Shown here one piece after another: positions 46,530-56,528 of a DNA stretch of 64,000 nt (positions within the stretch are counted from its first letter, which is position 1; each line of letters opens with the position of its first letter). This DNA comes from Xylogone sp. PMI_703 (taxonomy: Eukaryota; Ascomycota; Leotiomycetes). Location: positions 1,798,001 through 1,862,000 of the forward strand of contig JAJTUQ010000006.1 of the NCBI GenBank assembly GCA_021399445.1, written 5' to 3'. The translations under genes were made by a program, and so were the position numbers. The notes under the pieces were generated by a model. That model worked only from the letters and a program-made list of their open reading frames with translations, did no database searches and was not told the origin of the DNA.

Positions 46530-47263
46530 ATGAATAAAAAGTATTCTAGATACAGTACTTCCCTAATCTTGAGTTTAAGTTTTCGAACCATATTCGGAAT
46601 CACTCACAATCTAATAGTTGCCTCTCTGATGGTAATCACTTACACTCCTCCCTGTCCACAATTTGTATTCTTAGGCAGCCGCTATGTTGGCCAATCAGAC
46701 CGGCAATTCACAATTCCCGATAAGCCGCTGTTTGCACGTGATATGACCCAGGTTTGGTGGGGCGACAGGGGCCTCAGCCTCGCGAGGTAAGTCCGGCCGT
46801 TTCTTAAGCGTCTGTATTCCTTTAACGCCACTTATATCGTACTCTCCGGCCATTCTTCAAAGTTTATTCTTTCCATATCCACTGCAGCCATTGCACCCCC
46901 TGCGGTTACTACAACACTAACTCATCTGCATCTCAGGTTGTCCCGATTCACTCTGCAATTCTTCCCGTCTACCCATCGATAGGCATCCACAGTAACCACA
47001 TGGACATGACAAAATTTGATAGCGAAGATAATCTAGGCTTCGTGAGTGTCGTAGGAGAGCTTCGGAGATGGGTGAAGGAGTTGAAGCCTATCGACTTAGA
47101 AGATACCACTTTGGCATCAAGGGTACCTTGCTCTGGAGAAAATGCCGAAAGTCCTGATGCCAACATTCATAGAGATACGGCTCATTACGGCAGTAATATG
47201 AGGGCAAATGTGATATATGGTAGCAGTCAGACCGTCCATAGCGGGTTGACTTTTAGTAGGTAG
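46530..47263 (+). CDS. Hypothetical protein, two exons likely
   Basis: An open segment ends VGQSDRQFTIPDKPLFARDM and WWGDRGLSLAR at a GTAAGT donor (about 46788). An acceptor CTGCAG near 46888 leads to HCTPCGYYNTNSSASQVVP and then GFVSVVGELRRWVKELKPID, ending NMRANVIYGSSQTVHSGLTF near 47263. I do not recognise the family. The start is uncertain because the first 45 codons look like promoter rather than protein. The C-terminal 25 residues, rich in Asn, Gly, Ser and beta-formers in a roughly repeated pattern (HYGSNMRANV/IYGSSQTVHS), resemble short fungal amyloid-type signalling motifs, which is speculative. Confidence 0.35.
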
Positions 47264-47965
47264 AACATTTCCTTAGTAATGCTGAATGCAAGCCATATTC
47301 ATTGATAACATTATCATATACAGAGTGAGGGCCTAGGGCAAATGGTACCTACGTTATATTCATAGGTTGAAAGAGCGAAAAAATCTCGCTAATGCATCTT
47401 GTCACGGACGACCTAAGGAAGTTATCGGGGAAATGGAAGACATTCAGTAAGAAGTCCGCAGGAGTCGCACATGGAATATAAATATGTATTATAGTCCCAG
47501 CTAGGAGCCTACTAGTCCCGTAGCCGAGCTTCCCAAGAGTTAGCCCCTTTTAGGACTCTTCGGTTTCTTGGATTACAATAATAGTTTAGCTGTTATAATA
47601 CGAGTTGCACTGTATAGTACAGGCCCTACAGGCTCAGGGCTTCGCTTACAGGCTTAAATCCCTGTAAGCAAAGGCCTGTAAGCAAGCTAAAAGAGCCAAC
47701 GGCCGCAGGGCGTTAGCGATACGGTACAGCCCATACAGTACAAACACTAAGTATACTTATACGCATAATCTATTGTTTTATTCTTTGTAAAATGTTACTT
47801 ATATACTTATACGTGCGCATGAGACTGTTTTCTTGGTTCAAGCACTTCTGATATCAGTAATTTGTTGTGCATTTAGGTAAACGCGTTGTACATTTAAGTG
47901 TACCTGATAATAATTAATTGTAGCCGGTCTCCGAGCTTTTGTCTCAATAGTCAACCGTATCTATG
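47264..47965. other. Transposon debris, no gene recognised
   Basis: AT-rich. At 47607-47739 a GC-richer segment has repeated subterminal motifs (GCTTACAGGC, then CCTGTAAGCA twice) between ACTGTATAGTACAGGCC and GGTACAGCCCATACAGT. The ends share an inverted ACTGTAT, which is compatible with a short hAT-like MITE. The element boundaries are not firm. Confidence 0.4.
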
Positions 47966-48014
47966 GAACATTACCTATATATGATGGTAAGGCTACGCGT
48001 CACCATAACACTGT
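47966..48014. repeat. Dispersed ~48-bp repeat with internal hairpin, copy 2
   Basis: GAACATTACCTATATATGATGG, a near-palindrome (TGGTAAGGCTACGCGTCACCA) and ATAACAC. The flanks match 29387-29434 directly but the hairpin centre is its reverse complement. Confidence 0.6.
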
Positions 48015-48119
48015 ATAGTCTAGCTACCGAGCCTTAGGCCTCTACGTTAGGCTAGCTTGTGACATGAAAACTTTATAGAACTTAATTTAATTACAAAAAC
48101 AACATAAAGTTATCCAGTT

Positions 48120-48480
48120 AAAGCTCTAATAACACAGGAGCCTTTATCTACTTACTAAAATTACGATTGCTCAGCTTATAAAGGGGTGCCAGATAGCCAT
48201 GCATAATGTTATGTCTCTGGGCAAAGAAGTGAAAGAATTAAAAACTGTCAACCAATCAATACAACAAAAATCCAAAAGGTATAAAAAGCAAATTACTTAT
48301 ACACACTCCTTAATGGCATAGGAGGAACAAGAGTTTAGCTTAATCAAGTACAATTGCTTAAGAAGTAATAAAAGTAACAAATCTAGAGAATACGACTTGC
48401 GCTTTATCAACACCACAGCGACCGCCACCCAAGTGCTTAAAGTGTGTAAAATTGAAAATATAGAATTACTAAATGCTCTA
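48120..48480 (+). pseudogene. Pogo/Fot1-type DDE transposase, C-terminal remnant
   Basis: An open piece reads ITIAQLIKGCQIAMHNVMSL, GKEVKELKTVNQSIQQKSKR and YKKQITYTHSLMA, then a TAG, then EEQEFSLI. This is the coiled-coil and basic tail that follows the catalytic domain in fungal pogo/Fot1 transposases. A degraded Cys-knuckle-like region follows (ATATQVLKVCK). The catalytic DDE core is not present, so it cannot act. Confidence 0.6.
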
Positions 48481-48626
48481 GTTTAACTAATAACCAGATA
48501 TATTGCAATATAACTGTTTTGTGGTTGAATATTTAGTATCATATGCTCAGGTGGTGAAGAAGGTGGTTAGTAGGACTGGGGATTGTAAAGAAATGCAAGA
48601 TACGTGCACGGAAAGATAGCACCGTA

Positions 48627-48780
48627 TCCCCCGGAGCCCCTGCCTCTTTTAGCGCGAGGCATCAATGGATATTGAGCAATCAAGAAAAGTACTGCTTGTT
48701 TTAAACCAATAAAAATCTGTTACGGCCTTAGGCATCAAGCCAAAAGAGGCAGAGGGGGCTCCGGAACCGTATCCGGGGGA
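48627..48780. mobile_element. MITE-like element with long inverted ends and TA duplication
   Basis: Left end TCCCCCGGAGCCCCTGCCTC (48627 on) and right end, on the other strand, TCCCCCGGATACGGTTCCGG followed by AGCCCCCTCTGCCTCTTTT. The two are complementary apart from a 12-nt insertion and small gaps. The dinucleotide TA flanks both sides (48625-48626 and 48781-48782), as in Tc1/mariner-type insertions. No coding capacity in 154 bp. Confidence 0.7.
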
Positions 48781-48782
48781 TA

Positions 48783-50085
48783 AGCACAACATCTATAGTG
48801 GTGGAACTAGCGAATCACCGCCCTGTTTTTAGTAATTGTCAGCAGCCACCAATACCACTCGATAGAAAATCTCAAATTTGTTTTCCTCTATAGAGTTCCG
48901 TACCGTATATTCTTTGACTTTTAATAGCCCGTTTACGCTCCGTAGATGTCAGCAGATAAGCCAGGTCAAGGCGTGCCAATTATACAGTACTTATTGTTTC
49001 TAAAATAAAGAATAAGTGGGCCGAGTAGGCCATTTTCATCAGCGGAGGACAAAGCCCCATTTATTACTCTATATAGCATGTTTGCCGAATAAATTATCTT
49101 CTAGTGCTGACAATACGCGCAGTATATGTTGCATTATCCCTTTCTCTGTCAAACTCAAATCCAATTACCTTCACCTCCCGAGCCTCCGAAGAATATACGG
49201 TGTAATCTCATATCTACCAGAGTTAGACCATCAGGGATGGGGGACAGACCTTATGTCAGCAGCCACCCATTCAAAAGGAGTTCAAGATCCTTGTATGATC
49301 AGCAAGATCTAATACGGATTAGGCTAGCCTAACTCTGGTACAGTACCGCAGATTCTCATGAAATCGGATCAGGAGCTATGGAGCGAATGTAATGCTAAAC
49401 AGTGCGAATGTGGCTTGAGACAGTGCCCATTGTCTATACTAGGAAAGTTAACCACTCAGTAAATATACCATAGAGAGTAATACAGGGGGCTTAACTCCTA
49501 ATCCGGTTTCATGAGAGATAGCGGTAGATGTGAGATTCTGCGGTATTTTTCTCTAAATTTTAGAGGCCAGTTGTTGAATTAATTATCTATTTAGTTTCTC
49601 GTTACTATATTATATTCAAATTCTCTATTAATCATAACAGATAAGTTGAGGAAGCAATCTCGTATGAGGAGAATTAGAGGTAATTATCCACAGTTTATTG
49701 TTTTGAGCGTTCAGATCTGTGCTTCAGCTAAACTATAGAGATATGATCAGCTAAATCTCACTAAACCAATTGCAGATTAGGTTAGACCTACCATCAAACA
49801 TGTGGATAAGCTGACAAATATGAGGTATTATTCGTGAGTACAATAAAATAGGGGATTATTGATCGAGATCTAACTGACATGCCCTTTACTTTGTATACTC
49901 TGTTCTATACCATCTTGACAGTCTAAGTTGATTCGTTACATTAGCTAATAACACCTTCACAAACAACTTTGTTTAACTCTTCTACTGTAAGTTCTCACGT
50001 CTCACAGCTTTGAACTCGCAAGGGGGTTTTAGATTGACCAAATTCATTACTGGCACAATAACGACAGTAGAACTTGAACACTACA
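48783..50085. other. AT-rich intergenic stretch, no gene recognised
   Basis: No supported frame. Repeated TCCGGTTTCATGA-like and GATTCT motifs occur but no clear element. The last 100 bases are probably the promoter of the next gene. Confidence 0.45.
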
Positions 50086-51950
50086 ATGCAAAACCACTTA
50101 AATCAATTTATCAATGCTCTTAAGGCTTTTCTCGACGAAAATGATCTTAAAAACATTGATAAATTGGCCTCTCGTCTCAAACCGTATCGACTTGAAAGCC
50201 GTCACTTCAGAACTGGCGGTAGAATGAGTTGCGAACTTACCTTAATACTTGAAGACGAGAAAATGGCGAGGTATTCTATTTAAAAATAGCATCATTACGG
50301 TCATGCTAACGACAGACTTATACAGGTCCCAACAATTGTTACCCTCTCCAACACAAGGAAATAGTTATACCAGCTCCCAGACAATATCAGAATGTTTCCG
50401 GCTTAATGGAATTAATCCTGAGATATCGCAATTCAGAGATCTAGGTTCTAATGGGCTAGAACATTCCCCACCACAAGAGTTACGAAGTGGTGTTAATTTC
50501 GAGCCATTACTTGACAACACCGAGCTACCCTGCACCAACCTAATCGATACGCCCTCAATACAGGTGGCAAACGATTGGACGAACCCCAATTACCTTTGCC
50601 TTTGTGATGCAGATAGAGCTATAGTACAATCCATAGAGGCGTTAGCGCCAACTCCTAATGGGGAATGGGATGGTCCAGAAGGGGAAGTAGCATTACTTGA
50701 TAATCCCGTCCAACCCTATCTTAATGTGGTCGGTACACCCTTACTGCAGATCGCAAGCAACTGGACAGACCCTAGTTGTCTTTGGCTTGGCGAAGCGAAT
50801 ATGAATATATTGCAATCTAGGATATTAGAACTAGCTCCTAACGACCAGGGACTCTCAACATCGCAAGACTATTCGGAAGATGAGATTATCTCTGAGCGAT
50901 TACTTGGTAACGCCGTCCAACTGTGCGCCCATGATACAGCTGATACATCCCTGGTACAGATAAAGCCCTAAAAGCCAGTTCGTGAACAGTATTAGTAACT
51001 AACCTACGATAGACCAGTCCTAGGAATACACGTACTATCGCTGTAGTGAATGAGGGGACTGAGTCTATCACATATCCCCCGACGCCAGGATCAGATCTGG
51101 CTTGCGAAATGCACTTGCGGGGTGGGCGGAAACCACAAGATCTCATCGCACCCGAAATTTCAGTCGCTCCGATATGCATTAGAGCTGACTATATCAGCTT
51201 TATAGAACGCAATCTCCCTCGCTGGGCGCAGCATGGACTATGGCAGAATACATCACTACCGAATCCAACCACCGGCGGCGTCAACTCTGAAATTTTGAAA
51301 AATGTGTATGCATGTGTCTGCCAACTCGATTTGCAAGCTGATGATAATCCGATCCGACAACGTATAGCGTTGATATTACTTCACACCGTGTACGAGGTAG
51401 CTTATAACGAATGGAAAATGAGGCCTGAGCGGCGTAAGGAGATGACGAGTATTGGACGCGGCGGTGCCTCCCAAATGATTGACCACATCCTCGAGCGAAT
51501 TCACTCAGGATGGTCCAGATTTGACGCTAAAGTGAGATCTGAGCTACGGGCAAAGTTTCATTATCGTAAAAGATTTGGAAAGAGGTGGTGGATTCTATCT
51601 AACGGCCTTGGCCCCAGTATAGTACTACTTTGTTCCTCTGATCTTTCCACAGCTATGTAAGTCCACTATCTCACTGAATTTTACAAATAACTAAAATAAA
51701 CTTTAGTAGAAACACAAGTGTTACAATTGGGGCACTTGAAGAACTTATCCATACAGTCAAAATATGCCAACCAGTGGCAATGAATGTCTTGAAGTTGTTG
51801 GATCCGGTTGCGGAAAGCTTGTATGCTGATAATAGTTATGACAAAGACCAGTTACAAGATATTCTCAGGAATATTGGACTACTTACTGGAGAACTTCAGG
51901 ATAGTGAGAATAATGTTGAAGAGGAAGTTGACTTTTTTGGCTCGCAATAG
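50086..51950 (+). CDS. Unknown fungal protein with about 46-residue internal repeats
   Basis: Probable start ATG 50086 (MQNHLNQFINALKAFLDEND). An intron of about 90 nt (GTAGAATG...GACAG) leads to the 50330-50970 segment, a further splice (not resolved) to about 51030, and a 56-nt intron (GTAAGT...TTTAG, 51659-51706) to the last exon ending TAG 51950. The middle has two and a half tandem repeats of about 46 residues, each starting LLDN and containing TP.(I/L)Q(V/I)A..WT(N/D)P..L(C/W)L. The C-terminal third is helical and basic (HYRKRFGKRWWILSNGLGPS), then acidic (NNVEEEVDFFGSQ). I do not recognise a named domain; RKRFGKRWW suggests a nuclear or nucleic-acid-binding protein, which is inference. 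Confidence 0.55.
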
Positions 51951-52363
51951 GAAGCTATGTCAACTGACAGACTCCAAGTGTGCCGGCACCGACGGATACA
52001 GGACGACATGTGTTAGTCTTTCCAACGCCTCAGAAAACTTTTTTGACTAAATAGGTTTGCCTTGCTTCGCAGAGCTACATTGTGAATAGATATTTGTACA
52101 GACTGTTCCTTCATGCGAACTTGAGAAACCGCGACCGTTCCTCGTAATTACCCCTTTCCTTCCCCTTATGTTAAACCATACCTTCAAATCCGGATCCTAA
52201 TTCACCCGAATATTTTACCAGTCAGGTTTCTTTTTCTTTTTTCGGGTTAAGTCTTCCTTGCTCAATAATGAACCTTTTGTGTTTACATGCATGTGTATGT
52301 GGAGCGGATGAGGGTGAGATAGTTTTAGAAATATTTATCCCGTGTATTTCGCTCTTTGACTAA
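51951..52363. other. Intergenic, convergent 3' flanks
   Basis: Between two convergent gene ends; T-rich with no gene seen. Confidence 0.6.
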
Positions 52364-52867
52364 TTATGATGATTCCTCGCTCGGCACGACATCGTTCTCG
52401 TACCAAAACGACAAGCCATGATCTTCCTCGATCCCTACCCCCAGCTTATTGATCCTTGGCCCCACCACTGGCTCAAGTTGCTTCCAGATGTAGGCTGCGA
52501 GAGACTCTCCAGAGATATTCCGCACGGGAAGTTCCACAACACCCTCTTCCGGAAACTGCCACTTCTTCGTATGAAACTGCGCCTCAACGACGCCGTGAGT
52601 GCGCATTATCTGCACTAATGGGCTGTCTCGTGGCAGAAGGGTTTTCTGATTGAACAGAGCACAGACTTTGCGTAGCGCTTCTATTGGCTTTTCAATATCC
52701 AGAAGCAGGTCGTGGTTATCGAGGGTATGGCCGGAGCAGGAAACCTTGACATAGAAGTTGTGGCCGTGAAGCTCTTCGGTATTTTCGGGACCAAATATGG
52801 TGAAATGGGCTGCAGAAAAGCGATATTCTCTCCCATCAAGGAGGAATCGGTAGGTGCTAGTCATCAT
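52364..52867 (-). CDS. 6-pyruvoyl-tetrahydropterin synthase-like protein with altered active site
   Basis: A single exon of 167 residues, a normal length for the T-fold PTPS/QueD family. The zinc ligands are kept: His21 in FSAAHF, and His34 and His36 in LHGHNFYV. ISGESLAAYIWKQL and the pterin-anchoring Glu in GVGIEEDHG are also present. The catalytic Cys expected before the HGH motif is missing (FGPENTEELHGH has Glu instead), and the Asp-His relay pair before the LLP motif reads Asn73-Gln74 (FNQKTLLP). PTPS converts dihydroneopterin triphosphate, the product of GTP cyclohydrolase I, to 6-pyruvoyl-tetrahydropterin. With these changes the protein may do a variant reaction (some Glu-type PTPS make 6-hydroxymethyl-pterin) or only bind pterin. 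A GTP cyclohydrolase I gene lies 6 kb away on the same strand. Confidence 0.85.
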   Translation of the reverse strand: MMTSTYRFLLDGREYRFSAAHFTIFGPENTEELHGHNFYVKVSCSGHTLDNHDLLLDIEKPIEALRKVCALFNQKTLLPRDSPLVQIMRTHGVVEAQFHTKKWQFPEEGVVELPVRNISGESLAAYIWKQLEPVVGPRINKLGVGIEEDHGLSFWYENDVVPSEESS

Positions 52868-53645
52868 GCTAAGCTGTAATACGAGCGAGCAGTTAAGAAA
52901 CTTGAGTATGATTGTTTGGGATCAATGAAGCTTATAACTATCGGTTTGAGTTGCAGAGGCGACTGCTCAATGATATGAGTGAGGAAAAGAATTGTGGGAC
53001 GCATCAGATGCATGAAGCTGGATAGCTGCATCTATGGACCTAGGCATTCAGATACCTAGAGTTGCAATGATGTCTCCACTCTCAAGCGTATCAGACTACC
53101 ACTAAGGCTACAGAGGGATTATTTCCTTAACAAAGAATACTCTAAAAATACATAAATGATTGCAAATCAGTTTCGAACTTCCTCACAAATTCGTCGAATT
53201 TACAGTATTCCCAGTTAAAATTACGCAGCCTCCGCTATGGACTGGTGTTTTATTGCCGTTAAATACTCTACGTTCAGAGGATAGGCGGGCAAAGAAACCT
53301 ATGAAGCTCATCTGCGTATTTCCTACTACGCCATTTCCTATACGTAAGGCTGACTGCCGCGTAACTTACCCCTCAAACTTGCGATTTGTATCTCGATATG
53401 CACTACTATGATAAGTATTCGAGTCTATGTGGATTACGTATCTGCTCTACCTGGCATGTTATAATTACTCTTCGTCCATTTGTATAAATCTCCTTGATGT
53501 AGGACACATATGCATTATCGAGCACAATATTGAACAAAGTATGTATTGTTCTAAATATCAACTATATTCTCCCACGACTACGACTCTACCCCTTCCCTTA
53601 GACACACAAGCATGAAACAAATCCCCTAGTATTCTCCATCCCTCA
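52868..53645. other. Intergenic, no gene recognised
   Basis: Holds the promoter of the PTPS-like gene and the 3' flank of the peptide gene. Short frames at 53160-53411 and 53427-53615 have no support. Confidence 0.5.
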
Positions 53646-53889
53646 TCAGCCACCTGTCTCCACTACAACCTCAAGCACAGCATGATACGGCTATTAAACG
53701 GATGGCTTTTTAACATTAGCGAAGTTTTGGTTCTCTCGTCTTGACACTTACATCGAGCCCGGTGCATCGGCGATCGACTGAAGTATTAGGCTCTCCGAGA
53801 GCACATGAGGTGTCTGAATTGGGTGGGATACTTGGAACAGCAATGGCGGCGGCTGCGAAAGCCAAAATGCAAATGAGGTTAAATTTCAT
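53646..53889 (-). CDS. Small secreted peptide (60 residues), two exons
   Basis: Exon 1 is 53889-53752 (46 codons) and exon 2 is 53690-53646, joined in phase 0 by a 61-nt intron with GTAAGT donor, GCTAATG branch and AATAG acceptor. Residues 1-18 (MKFNLICILAFAAAAIAV) form a classic secretion signal with a likely cut after AIA. The mature part of about 42 residues has two Cys (Cys29 and Cys42), a dibasic RR (SVDRRCTGLD) that could be a Kex2-type site, and an acidic/hydrophobic tail (AVLEVVVETGG). It is too short for usual ORF cut-offs. It may be a secreted effector-like peptide or a precursor peptide for the nearby UstYa-type oxidase. There is only one copy of the core, unlike typical dikaritin precursors with many repeats. 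Confidence 0.7.
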
Positions 53890-54000
53890 GGTGTTTAGAG
53901 CTGACTGGTGATCGTAAAGTCTCTTATATAATGTTTGTGATGAGTGTGGTGATAAAAGTGTGTATTTGAGCAGCTATAGTCACCAGCTTTATATACAAAT
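53890..54000 (-). promoter_or_regulatory. Core promoter and leader of the secreted peptide gene
   Basis: Reading the minus strand, a TATA box GTATATAAAG lies at 53996-53987, about 100 bp before the ATG, and a second TATATAAGAG at 53930-53921. Between them is a CA-rich leader (TTATCACCACACTCATCAC), and the start context is AACACCATGA. This layout is typical of strongly expressed mould genes for secreted peptides. Confidence 0.6.
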
Positions 54001-54987
54001 TGCCCAGCTGGCAACTCTCTGCTGACGGGGTTTTCTCTGGCTTGAGCAGGTGCATAAACAGAGATTGCTGGTCAACGTAGAGTACTATCCCACTTGAATG
54101 TACAATACTTGCCAGGGAAAATAGTTATCATAAAAGTGGATTTTGATACAACTTCGAGTAAGCATTGCCAGGGCCCCTTTTACTCGATTAGGAAGTTTTG
54201 AATCTACTATGCTGAAGTTTCAGTAGATCAAAACACCAGAACTAGTGTAGTTGCGGTTAAGCGCTTTTAAAGGGAGAATAGTAAGTTAAGACGACGCGTC
54301 AACAGGTTAAGCTAACTGAATATCTCCTACTTTTTCACCGCTGGTCTGCTGCTGGTATCATTTGACGATTAACTTAGTGATTTGGTACTGTATTCATGAA
54401 TAATCATGGCGAGCTCGCAGTAAACTTGGCTTTAAAAAGGCATTAAATAAAGCAGTTTCAAATTATCTTTAAATAAATATGTAATATACAGAGAAAGACT
54501 GCAAATATTTTGTCTCAGGCAGTACTAAGCCTTAAGCTAATACAACTGATCTTCTCTGTCACATTGTACCAAAACCTAAGAGTGACTTAGTGTTACTGGA
54601 TATGCTCTAGCTGTGCTTAATCATCAGTCAATCGGTATATGGGCCACAAATTAATGATAATGCGAAATCGGTGAAGGGATGCATGTTTGTACCCTTAACG
54701 GCTAGACAACATTGTCACGAGCAAGAACATTGCAAAGCGGATCGGTTCGTCCAGTATCACATTAGGCTATTAATGACTATCCAGCTACCCTAGCATAAGT
54801 GTCACCTTGCACACTCAACCAGCTCCTCTACGTTTCACGTTTGTGGTCTTAAAATTATGCACTGTTATATCTATAAGTGCTAGAACCACTGTTTGCTTGA
54901 TTTGACCGGTGCAAGTCCGTGTCAGAAAAAACCCATTGGTCACTTATCAAGCATCAGCCATACCAACCATTGAGAGCACATGCCAAA
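54001..54987. other. AT-rich intergenic stretch
   Basis: No gene recognised. It lies between divergent promoters of the peptide and SDR genes. Confidence 0.5.
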
Positions 54988-55872
54988 ATGAAGACTGAAC
55001 ATAGTGGACCAGACGTAGAGCGCTTTGCCAGCACCCGTCATACAACTTACCCCTTCATTTCCGATAACCATCTAGGTCTCTCTGGCAAGTCTGTCATGAT
55101 TACAGGAGCGTCAAAGGGAATCGGAAGAGTCATCGCTATCCGCTTTGCTAGATCTGGTTGTTCTCGAATCGCTCTCGTAGCTCGATCCTCCCTCCATGAA
55201 GTCGAAGCGGCAATCCTGGCAGCTGCAATAGCTGCAAATCATCCACCACCGCACATCTATGCGCTTCGCCTTGATGTTAGCTCCCCTGAGAGTGTCAAAG
55301 CTGCTGCCGCCGCGATCGGCACAGCCTTTGGGGGGAGCTTGGACGTGTTAATCACCAACGCTGTTGTCATGGAGGAGTGGCGGACCATTACTGAGGCTGC
55401 TCCAGAGGAGTGGTGGAGAACTTGGGAAGTTAATCTAAAGGGGGCATTTCTCTGCGCTCATTTCTTCATCCCTCTTTTGCTGAAGTCGGAGAGCAAAATT
55501 CTTCTCACCGTCTCTAGCGCAGGCGCATATAAACTTGGGATCGGAGCTTCTTCGTACAATACGTCTCGGCTTGCCGCTTGCAGGTTTAACGAGTTCATTG
55601 ACCACGAGTATGGAATGAATGGACTGATATCTATTTCTGTAAATCCTGGGAATGTGAAGACGGACTTGTCGCTCAGATTTCCTAAGTGTTTGCTAGGAAA
55701 CCTAGTTGATGATCCGGAACTGGCGGCTGACACCATGGTCTGGCTGAGTGCGGAGAGAAGAGAATGGCTGTCCGGTAGGTATATTAGCTGTAACTGGGAT
55801 ATGGAGGAACTCGAGAGCAGAAAGCTTGAAGTCATAAACGCAGACCTGTTCAAATTTAGATTAGCAATGTAG
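54988..55872 (+). CDS. Short-chain dehydrogenase/reductase with Arg in place of catalytic Lys
   Basis: A single exon of 294 residues from the ATG at 54988; an in-frame GTG upstream is less likely. The Rossmann motif TGASKGIG is at residues 39-46. LDVLITNAVV stands where NNAG is usual, so that motif is degenerate too. The catalytic Ser is near 177 (TVSSAGAYK) and Tyr190 is in YNTSR, where the fifth residue should be Lys. SVNPGNVKTDLS and DDPELAADTMVWLSA match the large fungal classical-SDR group. The fold would bind NAD(P)H and reduce a carbonyl; sepiapterin reductase, the third enzyme of tetrahydrobiopterin synthesis, is also a classical SDR. The Lys-to-Arg change may lower or change activity. 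It is an intronless cluster member lying between the peptide and UstYa genes. Confidence 0.85.
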   Translation: MKTEHSGPDVERFASTRHTTYPFISDNHLGLSGKSVMITGASKGIGRVIAIRFARSGCSRIALVARSSLHEVEAAILAAAIAANHPPPHIYALRLDVSSPESVKAAAAAIGTAFGGSLDVLITNAVVMEEWRTITEAAPEEWWRTWEVNLKGAFLCAHFFIPLLLKSESKILLTVSSAGAYKLGIGASSYNTSRLAACRFNEFIDHEYGMNGLISISVNPGNVKTDLSLRFPKCLLGNLVDDPELAADTMVWLSAERREWLSGRYISCNWDMEELESRKLEVINADLFKFRLAM

Positions 55873-56528
55873 AGATCGAGGACTCTAGATTATTCGCTCA
55901 ATCAGCCACAGAATTGCTACTCCTAAACCATAATGTAAACCTTTTATTACGTAATACTTCCCAATCCTCTAAGTTATCCATAAAGCCACATCTATGTGAA
56001 ACAGCCGTGTTTTTTTTTGCTCTACCAAACCTAGTAATGAATTCGTAGCCCGCGTGCTGCATTTCTAAAGCAATCTTCTCCTGTTAGTGTCAGAAGAGAC
56101 TGCTTAGATTGAAGGCCTCAGCTAGTAACGTAAAAGCCAGGCTCTTCAGTGGGTAAAATCTGTTGTATCTTAGTTATTGATGTTACTAGATCGTTTCACG
56201 ATACTACGGTGACGACCCTCCTAGGTGCTAGGAACTAGACAAACTCAGGAGTCTTGACCGAAAATGCCACTGGGTTATATATGTATCTACATCTCGTTGT
56301 GAAAACTCTAACCACTCTACTTCTGCCACGGAAATATTTGCCCTAAGAGCGTGTACCTCTTCGACAACATATTCATACAACCCACACCAGTTCTATAAGC
56401 CTAACTTTAGACTTTTGAACTAAAGTTCTAGCATCATCGGATCCTTTGGTTGCCTTTATCTCGACAAATTTGATTTCCCAGGTTTAACAAAGACCGGGAA
56501 AACCATCGAATTATCCCTCGAGTCTACG
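55873..56528. other. Intergenic, no gene recognised
   Basis: Contains a T run (56011-56019) after the SDR gene. No frame of interest. Confidence 0.5.
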
